Below are positions 1-8,761 of a stretch of DNA of 41,563 nucleotides, one piece after another (the first letter of the stretch is position 1; every line of letters starts with the position of its first letter). The position numbers and the translations under genes were made by a program. Source of the DNA: Planctomycetia bacterium (GTDB lineage Bacteria; Planctomycetota; UBA1135; GCA-002686595); NCBI GenBank assembly GCA_005789645.1, contig SXXH01000238.1, positions 1-41,563 of the forward strand, given 5' to 3'. The notes below the pieces were generated by a model. It made no database searches, had not been told where the DNA came from, and worked only from the letters and a program-made list of their open reading frames with translations.

Positions 1-2
1 AC

Positions 3-1556
3 GGCTTCGGCCCCATGCCGCGCATGGGCGTACACAGGAACGGCGCCTCGCTCGGCTTGCCCAACGCCCCCGGGCGCACTGGTCACGGCCCGGGCAGCGG
101 TCCGGGCGTCGAAAGCGACGCCCTGTCGACCGGCAACGAAATCCCGATGCGCGTCGCCGGCCCCGCCGGCGCGGGCTCGCGCCTGTACTACTCGGTGGAC
201 AAGCACTCGCAAGGCGCGCCCGGCCAAGGCCAGATGCTGAACCGCCGCCTGCGCGGCGAAGCCCAGGCGCGCGAAGCCGGCAGCGACATCTACACGCCGA
301 TCGCCGTGCTCGTCGGCCCCATCGGTCCGGGTGGCACGCCACCGAGTTCGGTGCTGGTCTTCGACGGCGACGGCATCCCCGGCGCTGGTGGCGGCACGGC
401 GCGCGGGCTCGGCCTGCGCGAGCCGAACATCCCGGGCGTCGTCGACACGGGCGACGACCTCGACGCGCTGAACCTCCAGCCCATGGATCCGAGCGAGAAG
501 CTCTTCTTCTCGGTCGACGGCGCCATCGTCGATCCGCACAGCGGCCGTGCCGGAAGCAACACCGCCAACACATTGGGCGTCTCGCCGGCCGCGGTCTTGC
601 GCCGCCAAGGCTCTTCGCTCGGCGTGTACGCGACGCCCGCCCAACTGGGCCTCGACCGCGCGGGCTTCGCCACGGACGACCTCGACGCCCTGATCCTGTG
701 GGACAACGGCGACGGGGTCTACACCCCGAGCCAGAACCCCAACGACTGGGTCGACGCCGACGGCAACCTCGTGGGCGACATGCTGCTCTTCTCGGTGCGG
801 CGCGGCTCGAGCGTCGTGGGGCGTCCCGACTCGAAGTTCGGCCTGCCCATCGAACCGGGCGACATCCTGATGGCGCCGGTCAACGGCGGCACCGAACCGG
901 CCATCTACCTGTCGGCCGAGACGCTCGACCTGAGCACGGCGCGCAGCACCGGCTTCGCCGACGACCTCGACGCGATCGCCATCACGCCGCAGTCGTACTA
1001 CGACTGCAACAAGAACGGCATCGAGGACGCGATCGACATCGCCTGCGGCGCGTCGCTCGACACGAACACCAACCAGATCCCCGACGAGTGCGAGGACGAG
1101 TACTCGAAGAGCTGCTTCTGCACGACCGGCAGCAGCCCGTGCGGCAACGACGATCCGACGGCGGGTTGCGCCAACTCGCTGGGCGTCGGCGCCAGCCTCG
1201 ACCCGAGCGGCTCGACCAGCGTGGCGTCGGACGACCTGGTGCTCAGCGCCAGCCGCATGCCGCCCGGCGCGATGACGATGCTGTTCGTCGGCTCGCGCGG
1301 CAATCCGGTGGCTTTCGGCGACGGCTTGCGCTGCATGACCAACTCGACGCAAGTGGGCATGCCCAACGCGGACGCCCTGGGCAACATGGTGGTCGGTCCA
1401 GGCATGGGCGCCCTCGCCTGCAACTGGAACGGCGTGGGGTGCTTCGATCCGGGCGGCACGCGCCGCTTCCAGGTCTGGTACCGCAATGCGGTCGACTTCT
1501 GCACACCGAGCACCTCGAACCTGACCAACGCGGTGGATGTGACCTTCACGCCCTGA
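3..1556 (+). CDS. Secreted multi-repeat protein with C-terminal Cys-rich planctomycete domain (5' end missing)
   Basis: The frame is open to the left edge of the window, so the true start lies outside; the ATG at 15 is only the first internal one. The visible part has three copies of a DDLDAL-type motif (in GDDLDALNLQ, TDDLDALILW and DDLDAIAIT), each near a short FFSVD/LLFSVRR strand, suggesting a repeated beta domain. A dockerin-like calcium motif (DCNKNGIEDAIDI then DTNTNQIPDECE) follows. The last ~140 residues are the tail also found in the proteins at 13435, 28250 and 30968: Cys motifs, FGDGLRC, RRFQVWYRN and NLTN close to the stop. Function is unknown; a cell-surface or secreted role is inferred. 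About 130 bp separate it from the next gene. Confidence 0.75.
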   Translation, partial: GFGPMPRMGVHRNGASLGLPNAPGRTGHGPGSGPGVESDALSTGNEIPMRVAGPAGAGSRLYYSVDKHSQGAPGQGQMLNRRLRGEAQAREAGSDIYTPIAVLVGPIGPGGTPPSSVLVFDGDGIPGAGGGTARGLGLREPNIPGVVDTGDDLDALNLQPMDPSEKLFFSVDGAIVDPHSGRAGSNTANTLGVSPAAVLRRQGSSLGVYATPAQLGLDRAGFATDDLDALILWDNGDGVYTPSQNPNDWVDADGNLVGDMLLFSVRRGSSVVGRPDSKFGLPIEPGDILMAPVNGGTEPAIYLSAETLDLSTARSTGFADDLDAIAITPQSYYDCNKNGIEDAIDIACGASLDTNTNQIPDECEDEYSKSCFCTTGSSPCGNDDPTAGCANSLGVGASLDPSGSTSVASDDLVLSASRMPPGAMTMLFVGSRGNPVAFGDGLRCMTNSTQVGMPNADALGNMVVGPGMGALACNWNGVGCFDPGGTRRFQVWYRNAVDFCTPSTSNLTNAVDVTFTP

Positions 1557-1685
1557 CGCGCGGAATGGCGCGTCGGTTGGAGCGCCTGATGCGCCAGCGG
1601 CGGGCGGGCGCAGGGCCGCCGACGACGAATCGAGCGTCCTGCGCCATGCCCGGTCCTCCGGCCACATGGCGCAGGGCGCGCCCAC

Positions 1686-3518
1686 ATGGCTAGGATCGTG
1701 GGCGTGCGATCAGCCGCGAAGGAACCCGTGCTGCCCCGACCCGGCCTGGCGGTGCGGCCTTCGCGCGCCGGGCGCTGGCGGGCCTTCGTGCTCATCGTCG
1801 TGCACGCGCTGATCGCGCTGCATGTGGCGCATTGGCTGGCGACCGGCTCGACCTTGTCGCCGCTCGAACCCAGCGAGTCGATGGAGTTCGCGCGCGATGG
1901 GCTGCTCAACGCCGGCGCCATCTTCTTCGCGTTGGCGATCCTCTCGACCCTGGTCTTCGGCCGCTGGTTCTGCGGTTGGGCGTGCCATGTGGTCGCGCTG
2001 CAGGACGGAGCGCGCTGGCTGCTCCTGAAGGCCGGCTGGAAGCCGCGCGAGCTCGATCTCGGGCCGCTCGCGCTCGTGCCGTGGCTCGCCTGCGTCTACA
2101 TGTTCCTCGCGCCCGCGGCGGTGCGACTGCTGCAGCAAGGCGGACTCGCGCCGCGCGAGACGCATCTGGCCACCACGGACTTCTGGCGCACCTTCCCGGA
2201 CTGGCCGGTGGCGCTCCTGACCTTCGCCGTGTGCGGCGGATTGGCCGTGATCGTGCTCGGATCGAAGGGCTTCTGCTCCAGCGGCTGTCCCTACGGCGGC
2301 GTCTTCGGCGTGGTCGACCAACTCGCGCCGTGGCGCATCCGCGTGGACTCGAGCTGCAATGGCTGCGGGCACTGCACGGCGGTCTGCACGAGCAACGTGC
2401 AGGTGCACGCCGAGGTGCGCGACCACGGGGCGGTGGTCGATCCAGGCTGCATGAAGTGCATGGACTGCGTATCGAGTTGCCCCAACGGCGCGCTGCGCGT
2501 GGGCTTCGGCCTGCCTGCCTTGTTCGCCAAGGCGGCGGCCGCGACGCAGGGTGCGCGGCGGGCGGCTGGAAGAATGGATCTGCCGCGACAGGCGCTGCGC
2601 CTCGGCTTCGCGTTGGCGGCGATGGCCTTGTTCCACTACTACGACGGGAGCCTCTCCGCCTACGCCAATCGCGCGCACTGGGGCGTCGTGGCGCTGATCG
2701 GCGCGAGCGCGTGGCTGGTGGCGCTCGTGTTCCGGTCGCGCGCCCAGAAGCGACGCGACTGCAGTCTCGCGGACGAGGCCCTGCTGGCGGCGTTCTTCCT
2801 CGCGGCGATGTACGCCTTCCGCGGCTTGCACGACTGGTTTCCGTTCCTGCTGTCGCTCGGCTGGTCGTCGATCGTGGCGTGCTTGGGCTTGGCGGCGGTG
2901 CGCGCGGCGAAGAGCGGCGAATACGCGCTGCAAGCCGTCGTCCTGCGTCGCGCGGGGCGCTGGACGCGCGCCGGCGCCATGTATGGCGCCGCCTGCGCGC
3001 TGCTCGCCGGGGGAACCGGTTTGGCGGCGCACGAACAGTGGTCGCTGGCGCGCTCGCGCGAGAACTTCCGCGCCGGCGTCGAGGCCGGAGGCCGCGCCGA
3101 CTGGAGCGGCGCGCGCGCGCGCTTCGAGGAGTCGCTGCGCCACGACCCGGGCTACGGCAAGGCGCAAGCCCGCCTCGCCTTCCTGCAGGCGCTCGACGCG
3201 GCGCACGCCGGCGACACGGACACGGCGCTGGCGGGCTTCGAGGCGAGCTTGGCGGCCGATCCCGCCTTCGCCGAGGCGCGCGAGAACCTGGCTGGCATGT
3301 TGTGCGCCACGGGGCGACTCGAGGAGGGCCTTGGACTCTTCGAGGAGTCGCTGCGCCTCTCCGGACCCGACCCGCGCACGCACGCCTTGGCCGCGCGCGC
3401 TGCCTTGGCGCTGGGGCGGGCCGACGCGGCGCGCGCCCACATCGACGCGGGCCTGCGCCTCGCCCCGCTCGACGCCGAACTGCGCGCGCTGCTCGCCGAA
3501 CTCCCCGCGCCGCGCTGA
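1686..3518 (+). CDS. NapH/CcoG-like 4Fe-4S membrane protein fused to C-terminal TPRs
   Basis: A multi-spanning membrane protein with two FCGWAC/FCSSGCP motifs (Cys96/100 and Cys197/201) typical of the NapH/RdxA/CcoG polyferredoxin family. Two classical [4Fe-4S] motifs follow (Cys224-227-230-234 and Cys255-258-261-265). After further hydrophobic segments, residues ~455-610 form TPR-like helical repeats, an uncommon addition. The likely role is electron transfer at the inner membrane or maturation of a metalloenzyme. The start is uncertain: ATG 1686 has no clear ribosome site, while GTG 1728 has AAGGA about 5 bases upstream and would remove 14 residues. No napA or ccoNOP gene is nearby, so the electron partner is unknown. 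It converges on the peptidase gene 17 bp away. Confidence 0.8.
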   Translation: MARIVGVRSAAKEPVLPRPGLAVRPSRAGRWRAFVLIVVHALIALHVAHWLATGSTLSPLEPSESMEFARDGLLNAGAIFFALAILSTLVFGRWFCGWACHVVALQDGARWLLLKAGWKPRELDLGPLALVPWLACVYMFLAPAAVRLLQQGGLAPRETHLATTDFWRTFPDWPVALLTFAVCGGLAVIVLGSKGFCSSGCPYGGVFGVVDQLAPWRIRVDSSCNGCGHCTAVCTSNVQVHAEVRDHGAVVDPGCMKCMDCVSSCPNGALRVGFGLPALFAKAAAATQGARRAAGRMDLPRQALRLGFALAAMALFHYYDGSLSAYANRAHWGVVALIGASAWLVALVFRSRAQKRRDCSLADEALLAAFFLAAMYAFRGLHDWFPFLLSLGWSSIVACLGLAAVRAAKSGEYALQAVVLRRAGRWTRAGAMYGAACALLAGGTGLAAHEQWSLARSRENFRAGVEAGGRADWSGARARFEESLRHDPGYGKAQARLAFLQALDAAHAGDTDTALAGFEASLAADPAFAEARENLAGMLCATGRLEEGLGLFEESLRLSGPDPRTHALAARAALALGRADAARAHIDAGLRLAPLDAELRALLAELPAPR

Positions 3519-3535
3519 CGAGGCGCGACGCGCCC

Positions 3536-5374
3536 TCAGTACGCCGCGAGCGTGGCCTTGCGCCCGGCGTTCTGGCGCGCGAGCCAGGCCATCAGCGGCG
3601 CGAAGTAGTCGAGCATCGGCTTGGCCGACAAGTCGCCGCCGGTCGACTTGCGCAACAGGACCCGCCAGTCTTCCGTCGCGCCGCGCGCCATGATCGCCTG
3701 CAGGAACGACCCGGCGTCGCGCCGCCCGAAGTAGTTCGTGTCGCGCGGGTCCTCCTTGAGGATGTTGCGCGCGATGTGGTCGTGCAGTTGGAAGAGCAGC
3801 ACGAAGCTGAGCGCGTAGTCGTAGTACGCCGCCGGATCGTCGACGATGTGGGTCTTGGTGGCGGCGTCGCAGTGGTCTTCGCCGCGCGGCGCGGGCGGCG
3901 CGATGCCTTGGTGCAGGGCGACGAGCTCCCACCAGCGCTTGTTCCAGCGCTCCGCGGGCAGCTCCTTGGCGTACAGCTCGCGCTCGAACTCGAACATGGT
4001 CCCCGCCGACCACGGGATGAACACCACGTAGTTCAGCGCCTCCTTCAGCAAGAGCTGGATCGGATCGGGGCGCGCTCCCGAGAACGGCAACCCCACCGCC
4101 TCGGCGAAGCGCGGTTGCATGGCGGCGAGGCCCATCAGCGAGCCGACCGCTTCGTGGAAGGCGCGGTTCGCGCCATTGCGCAAGACGGGCGGCACCTCGG
4201 GACGCGAATAGGCGAGGTAGTAGTAGATGTGACCCAGCTCGTGGTGCGCCGTCTCGTACCACTCGGCGCCGGGGCGCACGCTCATCAAGCAGCGCACGTC
4301 GCGTTCGTAGTCGACGTGCCAGGCCGAGGCGTGCGTGTTCTTCTTGAAGGGCGAGTCCGGCGGCAGCTCCCACAAGGACGAACGCTCCCAGAAGCCTTGC
4401 GGCAGCGGCTCGAAGCCCAAGGAGACGTAGAAGCGTTCGGCCTGCTCGACGATCCAGCGCGGTTCCTTCTCCCTCAAGGTCGCGTCGATGTCGAAGCCCG
4501 GCACGTCGACGAGTCCGGACCAGTCCTGGCCCCAGCGATTCGTGAGCCAGTGGGCGGGGATGAGGTCGGGCACCGGCTGTCCATGGCGCGCGGCGAGTTC
4601 GTGGCGAGCCCACGTGTGCAGCTCCGCGTAGAGCGGGCGCAGTTCGCGTCGCAGCTGGTCGACCTTGGCGGCCAGCTGGTCGGTGGTCATGCCGTACTCG
4701 GCCGCCATGTAGGCGAAGAAGTCCTTGTGCCCCAGCGCGCGCACGACGTCGTTGCGCAGCCCGCGCGCGAGGATCAAGTCGGGCTTGAGCGCGGCACCCA
4801 ACGACTTCGACGACTCCCAAGCCGCCCGACGACGCTCGAGGTCGCGCTCGTCGCGCAACATGGCGTCGAGGGCGTTGGGCGTCGTCTCCGCGCCGTCGAG
4901 CCGGAAGCGGAAGCCGTCGAGCGACTCCTGCAGGCGCGCCTCGACCTCGATGCGGCGCTCGACGAGCTCGGGCACGGTCTGCGGGCTGGCGCCGGCGTTC
5001 TGCAGCACGGCCTGCAGTTGCTTGACCACGAGCGGCGGCAACTCGCGACCGCGCTTCTGGTAGGCGCGCGCCAATGCGATCGTGTCGACGCCGCCGGCGA
5101 AGGCCGCCAGGGCCTCCTCGGCCTCGCGCGTGCGGCGCAGGTTGGAGTCGTCGCCCTCCACGATGCGCGTCTTCGAAGCCCACTGCGCCTCGGCCGCCGT
5201 CGTGGCGAGCTGCTGCCAACGCGCGTTGTAGCGCTCGAGGAAGCCCTCGACCTCGAGGCGGAACGCCTCGTCGCCACCCGCCGCCGAGCCGCAGCCGGAC
5301 GAGCAGGCGAGGGCCAGCAAGAAGGCGCAGGAAGACAGGCGACGCAAGGGCGGATGGAGGCGCGTGGAGGCCAT
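3536..5374 (-). CDS. Peptidase family M2 (angiotensin-converting-enzyme type) lipoprotein
   Basis: A zinc dipeptidyl carboxypeptidase of family M2, 612 aa. The zinc motif HELGH is at residues 378-382, preceded by YETAH, and the third ligand Glu408 lies in NRAFHEAVG, matching the HEMGH...GFHEAIG arrangement of ACE. The N-terminus (ending LLALACSSGC) is a short cationic stretch, a hydrophobic core and Cys24/Cys28, so a lipoprotein anchored outside the cytoplasm is likely. ATG 5374 is chosen because it opens the signal peptide; the same frame stays open another 2 kb upstream only because of GC bias. It is divergent from the TlpA-like gene at 5567. Physiological substrates of bacterial M2 enzymes are mostly unknown; peptide scavenging is an inference. 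Confidence 0.88.
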   Translation of the reverse strand: MASTRLHPPLRRLSSCAFLLALACSSGCGSAAGGDEAFRLEVEGFLERYNARWQQLATTAAEAQWASKTRIVEGDDSNLRRTREAEEALAAFAGGVDTIALARAYQKRGRELPPLVVKQLQAVLQNAGASPQTVPELVERRIEVEARLQESLDGFRFRLDGAETTPNALDAMLRDERDLERRRAAWESSKSLGAALKPDLILARGLRNDVVRALGHKDFFAYMAAEYGMTTDQLAAKVDQLRRELRPLYAELHTWARHELAARHGQPVPDLIPAHWLTNRWGQDWSGLVDVPGFDIDATLREKEPRWIVEQAERFYVSLGFEPLPQGFWERSSLWELPPDSPFKKNTHASAWHVDYERDVRCLMSVRPGAEWYETAHHELGHIYYYLAYSRPEVPPVLRNGANRAFHEAVGSLMGLAAMQPRFAEAVGLPFSGARPDPIQLLLKEALNYVVFIPWSAGTMFEFERELYAKELPAERWNKRWWELVALHQGIAPPAPRGEDHCDAATKTHIVDDPAAYYDYALSFVLLFQLHDHIARNILKEDPRDTNYFGRRDAGSFLQAIMARGATEDWRVLLRKSTGGDLSAKPMLDYFAPLMAWLARQNAGRKATLAAY

Positions 5375-5566
5375 GGCGGTGGTGCTGGGCGGACGAGTGG
5401 CGTGGGGCGGCGCGCACGAAGGACAGTGGCGCGCTGCCGCAGAGCGTAGGCGCACGCTAGGCTGGAATGCACGCCGTGGGCGCGAATGGCCACCCGCCAC
5501 GCCCCCGCCTCGGCCTCCGCCAGCCACATCGACCCGCGCCGCGCCCCGCCCTCGCGCAAGGCCACC

Positions 5567-6802
5567 ATGAAGAAGCTCCTCGCCCTCGTCCTCGTGCCTT
5601 CGCTCCTGCTCGGGGCCGCCTGCGCCGAAGGTGGCGCGGAAGCCAGCGCGAGCCACGCGCCCGCCGTGGCCACGCCAGCTCTGCAAGCAAACTTGACAGC
5701 TGCCGCCGACGGCGCGCCGTCGGCGGTCCAGGAATGCACCGACGCGCCCGGCGAGCTGGAGGCGGAACCGCCCGCGCAGGAGAAGCCCAAGCCGCAGGCG
5801 CCGCAAGGCGTGGACCCGCTGGCCGCGGAGTGGGACGCGGCCGTCGCCAAGCGCGGCAAGGCGGACTACGAGGCCGCCGCCGCGCTGTTCGAGGCGTACT
5901 ACGCCGCGCATCCCGACGCGCCGCGCGCCAAGGAGGCGCTGGTCGAGGCGGGCAACGCGCTGCTTTCCGTGGGTCGCTCGAAGATGAAGCTCGGCGTGCC
6001 CACGCCCGAGTCGCGCCTGGCCTTCCAGACGGCGCTCGAGCGCCTCGCCATCGTCGTCAAGGATCGCGCCAGCCCGCACGCGGCCCGCGCGCAGTACCTG
6101 CGCGGCTCGGTGCTGATGTTCTCGGGCGATCTGGCGGGCGCCGAGCGAGAGTACACCCTGGCGCGCGAAGGTTGGCCCAACGACGCGCGCTACGCGCGCA
6201 AGTCGCTCGAGCGGCGCGCCTTCGTCCGACGCCACCTGCTCGACGCCGCAGGCGCGATCGCCGACATGGATCTGTACATCAAGTCGCACGGCCCCGGCAC
6301 CAACGGCCACGAGGAGAAGGAGTACCAGTCGGTGCAGACCTACCGCTCGTTCGCGCAAGCCTTCGAGAAGCCCGCGCCGGCGTTGCAATCGGCGAGCTGG
6401 GCTCAAGGCGGGCCGCTGCGACTCGAGGAACTGAAAGGCGAGGTCGTGCTGGTCTACTTCCTCGCGACTTGGTGCGACAACTGCGAGAAGGCGCGCCCGC
6501 AGGTCTTGGAGCTGATGCGCCGCCATGGGGGCAACCTCAAGGTGGTCGGCGTGATCGACGACCAGCGCGGACAGACCTTGGAGAGCGTGCGCGCCTGGCT
6601 GCCCACGCGCGGCTATTCGTTCCCCGTCATGCACGACATCGGCCAGAAGGCGATGCGCGAGTGGCAGTCGGCCAAGATCCCCGACATGGTGCTGCTCGAC
6701 CGCGCCGGGCGCGTGCGCTGGCACGACAACGCGCTCAACCTGCAGGACGCGACCATCGAGCGGCTCCTGATGGAGGATCCCAACGAGGCCGCCGGCAAGT
6801 GA
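5567..6802 (+). CDS. TlpA-like thioredoxin-fold lipoprotein with N-terminal helical repeats
   Basis: The start at 5567 begins the signal peptide (MKKLLALVLVPSLLLGAAC) with AAGG six bases upstream; an upstream in-frame ATG at 5486 adds an unlikely leader. Cys19 follows a lipobox-like LGAA, so an envelope lipoprotein is likely. Residues ~85-250 are TPR-like helices; the C-terminal ~150 residues are an AhpC/TSA-TlpA thioredoxin fold with redox motif WCDNC and a cis-Pro loop (KIPDMVLLDRAGRVRW). A thiol-disulfide oxidoreductase in the envelope is the expected role. It is paralogous to the product at 7445 and its stop overlaps the GTG of the LOG gene by 4 bp, indicating translational coupling. Confidence 0.8.
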   Translation: MKKLLALVLVPSLLLGAACAEGGAEASASHAPAVATPALQANLTAAADGAPSAVQECTDAPGELEAEPPAQEKPKPQAPQGVDPLAAEWDAAVAKRGKADYEAAAALFEAYYAAHPDAPRAKEALVEAGNALLSVGRSKMKLGVPTPESRLAFQTALERLAIVVKDRASPHAARAQYLRGSVLMFSGDLAGAEREYTLAREGWPNDARYARKSLERRAFVRRHLLDAAGAIADMDLYIKSHGPGTNGHEEKEYQSVQTYRSFAQAFEKPAPALQSASWAQGGPLRLEELKGEVVLVYFLATWCDNCEKARPQVLELMRRHGGNLKVVGVIDDQRGQTLESVRAWLPTRGYSFPVMHDIGQKAMREWQSAKIPDMVLLDRAGRVRWHDNALNLQDATIERLLMEDPNEAAGK

Positions 6803-7353
6803 GGTCGCTCGCCGTCTATTGCGGATCGTCGAGCGGCGCCCGACCGGCGTACGCGCGCGCCGCGCGGGAGCTCGGCGCCGGCATGGCCGCGCGCGGCATC
6901 GAGCTGGTCTATGGCGGGGGCAACGTGGGCTTGATGGGCGTGGTCGCCGACGCGGTGCTCGCCGGCGGTGGACAGGTGTACGGCGTGATCCCGCGCTTGC
7001 TGCTGGAACGCGAACTGGCCCACTCGGGCTGCACGCAGCTGCGCGTCGTGGAGACCATGCACGAGCGCAAGATCCTGATGGCCAGTCGCGCCGACGCGTT
7101 CCTCGCGCTGCCCGGAGGCTTCGGCACCTTCGACGAGCTGTGCGAGGTCGTGACCTGGAACCAACTCTCGATCCACGACAAGCCCGTCGGGTTGCTCGAT
7201 GTCGAGGGCTACTGGGAGGCGCTGCTGGCCTTCGTCGAGCAAGGGGTGGTCGAGGGCTTCGTGCCCAAGGCGACGCGCGAGCGGTTGTGGCGCGACGACG
7301 ACCAGGCGCGCTTGCTGGACAGGCTCGGCGCCGCCGTCGCCACGGCGCCTTGA
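6799..7353 (+). CDS. LOG family (TIGR00730) nucleotide 5'-monophosphate phosphoribohydrolase
   Basis: A 184-aa protein of the LOG family, often mislabelled lysine decarboxylase. Its motifs are YGGGNVGLMG (residues 38-47) and PGGFGTFDE (105-113), with the Arg-Lys pair of MHERK (90-91) completing the typical active site. Characterised members release ribose 5-phosphate from N6-modified or plain AMP, giving cytokinin-like bases; the bacterial role is often unclear. GTG 6799 is chosen because it gives VRSLAVYCGSSSG, the canonical N-terminus, and lies within the preceding stop (GTGA overlap). Expression is therefore probably coupled to the upstream thioredoxin-like gene, although no biochemical link is obvious. 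Confidence 0.88.
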   Translation: MRSLAVYCGSSSGARPAYARAARELGAGMAARGIELVYGGGNVGLMGVVADAVLAGGGQVYGVIPRLLLERELAHSGCTQLRVVETMHERKILMASRADAFLALPGGFGTFDELCEVVTWNQLSIHDKPVGLLDVEGYWEALLAFVEQGVVEGFVPKATRERLWRDDDQARLLDRLGAAVATAP

Positions 7354-7444
7354 CGCCCCGAGTTGGCGGATGGCCGCGCCGCGCATTGGCGGGTCTGGCG
7401 GAGACGCGTACCATGGTCCGGGTCGCTCTCGACCACGAGGCTCC

Positions 7445-8713
7445 ATGAACCTTCGTCCTTGCTTGCAGCATCCGTCCAAGTTCGCCATCGCCCTCCGCAC
7501 GCTCGGGCTGCTCGCCGCCTGCTGGGCCTCGGCCTGCACCGATGGCGGATCGGCCTCGCCGACGGCGTCGTCCACGCCGCGCGCGCTGGCGGCAGGGACT
7601 CCCGCCCCGCCTTCACCCCTTCCGCCCTCCCCCGCCGCCGCGCAAGCGGAGACGACCGCGCCGGAGGTCGCCCCGGAATGCGGCGATGGCGCGCCACTCG
7701 ACGAAGCGGCGCCGACTCCCGCCCCCGCGCGCGAGGACGCGGCGCACTTGGAGGCCGAGTGGAAGTCGGCCTTCGACTTGAAGACCAAGGGCGACCATCA
7801 AGCCGCCGCCTTGCTGTTTGAAGCCTTCCATGCCGCGCATCCCGCCGCCGCGCGCGCCGTCGAGGCGCGCCTCGAGGCCGGCAACTCGTGGATCAACATC
7901 GGCTTTCGCGCGCGTACCTGCGGCCGCTCCAATCCGGCGGCCAAGGGAAGCTTCGAACGCGCCAGCGCGCACCTCGAATGGGTCGAGCGCCAGTCCGACA
8001 AGGCGCTGGCGGCGCGCGCGCGCTACTTGCTCGGCAACACGCGCCTCTACGACAACGACCTGCTGGCCGCCACCCACGAGTACACGCTCGTGCTCGAACG
8101 GCACGGCGCGCAGGCGGAGTGGGCGCGACGCGCCTTGGAGAAGCGCGCCGAAGTCCGACGCCACGCGCTCGATCGCGATGGCGCCCTGCTCGACCTCGAG
8201 CTGTACCTCAAGCAATGGTCCGGCGTCGACAAGGACCGCGCGAACCATCTGTCGCGCGTGCGCGCGCAAACCACCGCGCTCGGCCAGCAGGCCAAGCCCT
8301 TCGCCTCGGCCGATTGGGTGCAGGGCGAGCCGCGGCCGCTCGAGAGCCTCCTGGGCGAGGTGGTGGCGCTGTACTTCTTCTCCACGCAATGCAGCTTCTG
8401 CGATGTCGAGCGCGACTGCGTGGCCGACTGGGCTGCGCGACTCGCGGGCAAGGTGCGCTTCGTGGGCGTGCTCGTGCCGCAACAGGACAAGCAGACCGGG
8501 GCGATCACCGAGCCGCTGGAGGTCGCGCGCGCCGAGACGCCCAAGAAGCGCTTCGACTTCCCGGTGGTGTACGACCACAAGCTGCGCATCGCGACCTCGT
8601 TCCTCGCCAGCAAGCCCGACCTGGTGCTGCTCGACCGCGAGGGGCGCGTGCGCTGGCACGACTCGCCCAAGAACCTCCAGCCCGCGACGATCGAACTCCT
8701 GCTCGCCGAATGA
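7445..8713 (+). CDS. TlpA-like thioredoxin-fold lipoprotein, paralogue of the 5567 product
   Basis: 422 aa with the same plan as the product at 5567: lipoprotein signal (LLAAC, Cys26), a Pro/Ala-rich linker, a helical repeat region with matching motifs (AAHP...ARAVEARLEAGNS, LEKRAEVRRHALD), then a thioredoxin fold with CSFC in place of CDNC and the closing motif LLDREGRVRWHD. The pair clearly arose by duplication with the LOG gene between them. The Cys-Ser-Phe-Cys dipeptide suggests a different redox potential from its sibling. It starts 91 bp after the LOG stop and could be in the same transcription unit. It converges with the parvulin gene 48 bp away. Confidence 0.8.
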   Translation: MNLRPCLQHPSKFAIALRTLGLLAACWASACTDGGSASPTASSTPRALAAGTPAPPSPLPPSPAAAQAETTAPEVAPECGDGAPLDEAAPTPAPAREDAAHLEAEWKSAFDLKTKGDHQAAALLFEAFHAAHPAAARAVEARLEAGNSWINIGFRARTCGRSNPAAKGSFERASAHLEWVERQSDKALAARARYLLGNTRLYDNDLLAATHEYTLVLERHGAQAEWARRALEKRAEVRRHALDRDGALLDLELYLKQWSGVDKDRANHLSRVRAQTTALGQQAKPFASADWVQGEPRPLESLLGEVVALYFFSTQCSFCDVERDCVADWAARLAGKVRFVGVLVPQQDKQTGAITEPLEVARAETPKKRFDFPVVYDHKLRIATSFLASKPDLVLLDREGRVRWHDSPKNLQPATIELLLAE

Positions 8714-8761
8714 CCGGCATGGGCGCCGGGACCGGCGCGCGGCTTGGCTGGGCCCGGGCCC

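Noticed and set aside
1832-5449. 1205-codon open frame on the plus strand spanning two genes, and the 1235-codon reverse frame 1710-5417
   Set aside because: Both are Arg/Ala-rich shadows of the well-supported ferredoxin and M2 peptidase genes and contain no recognisable domain.
5375-7471. Upstream extension of the M2 peptidase reading frame by ~700 codons
   Set aside because: It runs antisense through the TlpA-like and LOG genes, is Arg-rich, and a lipoprotein signal peptide starts at 5374.
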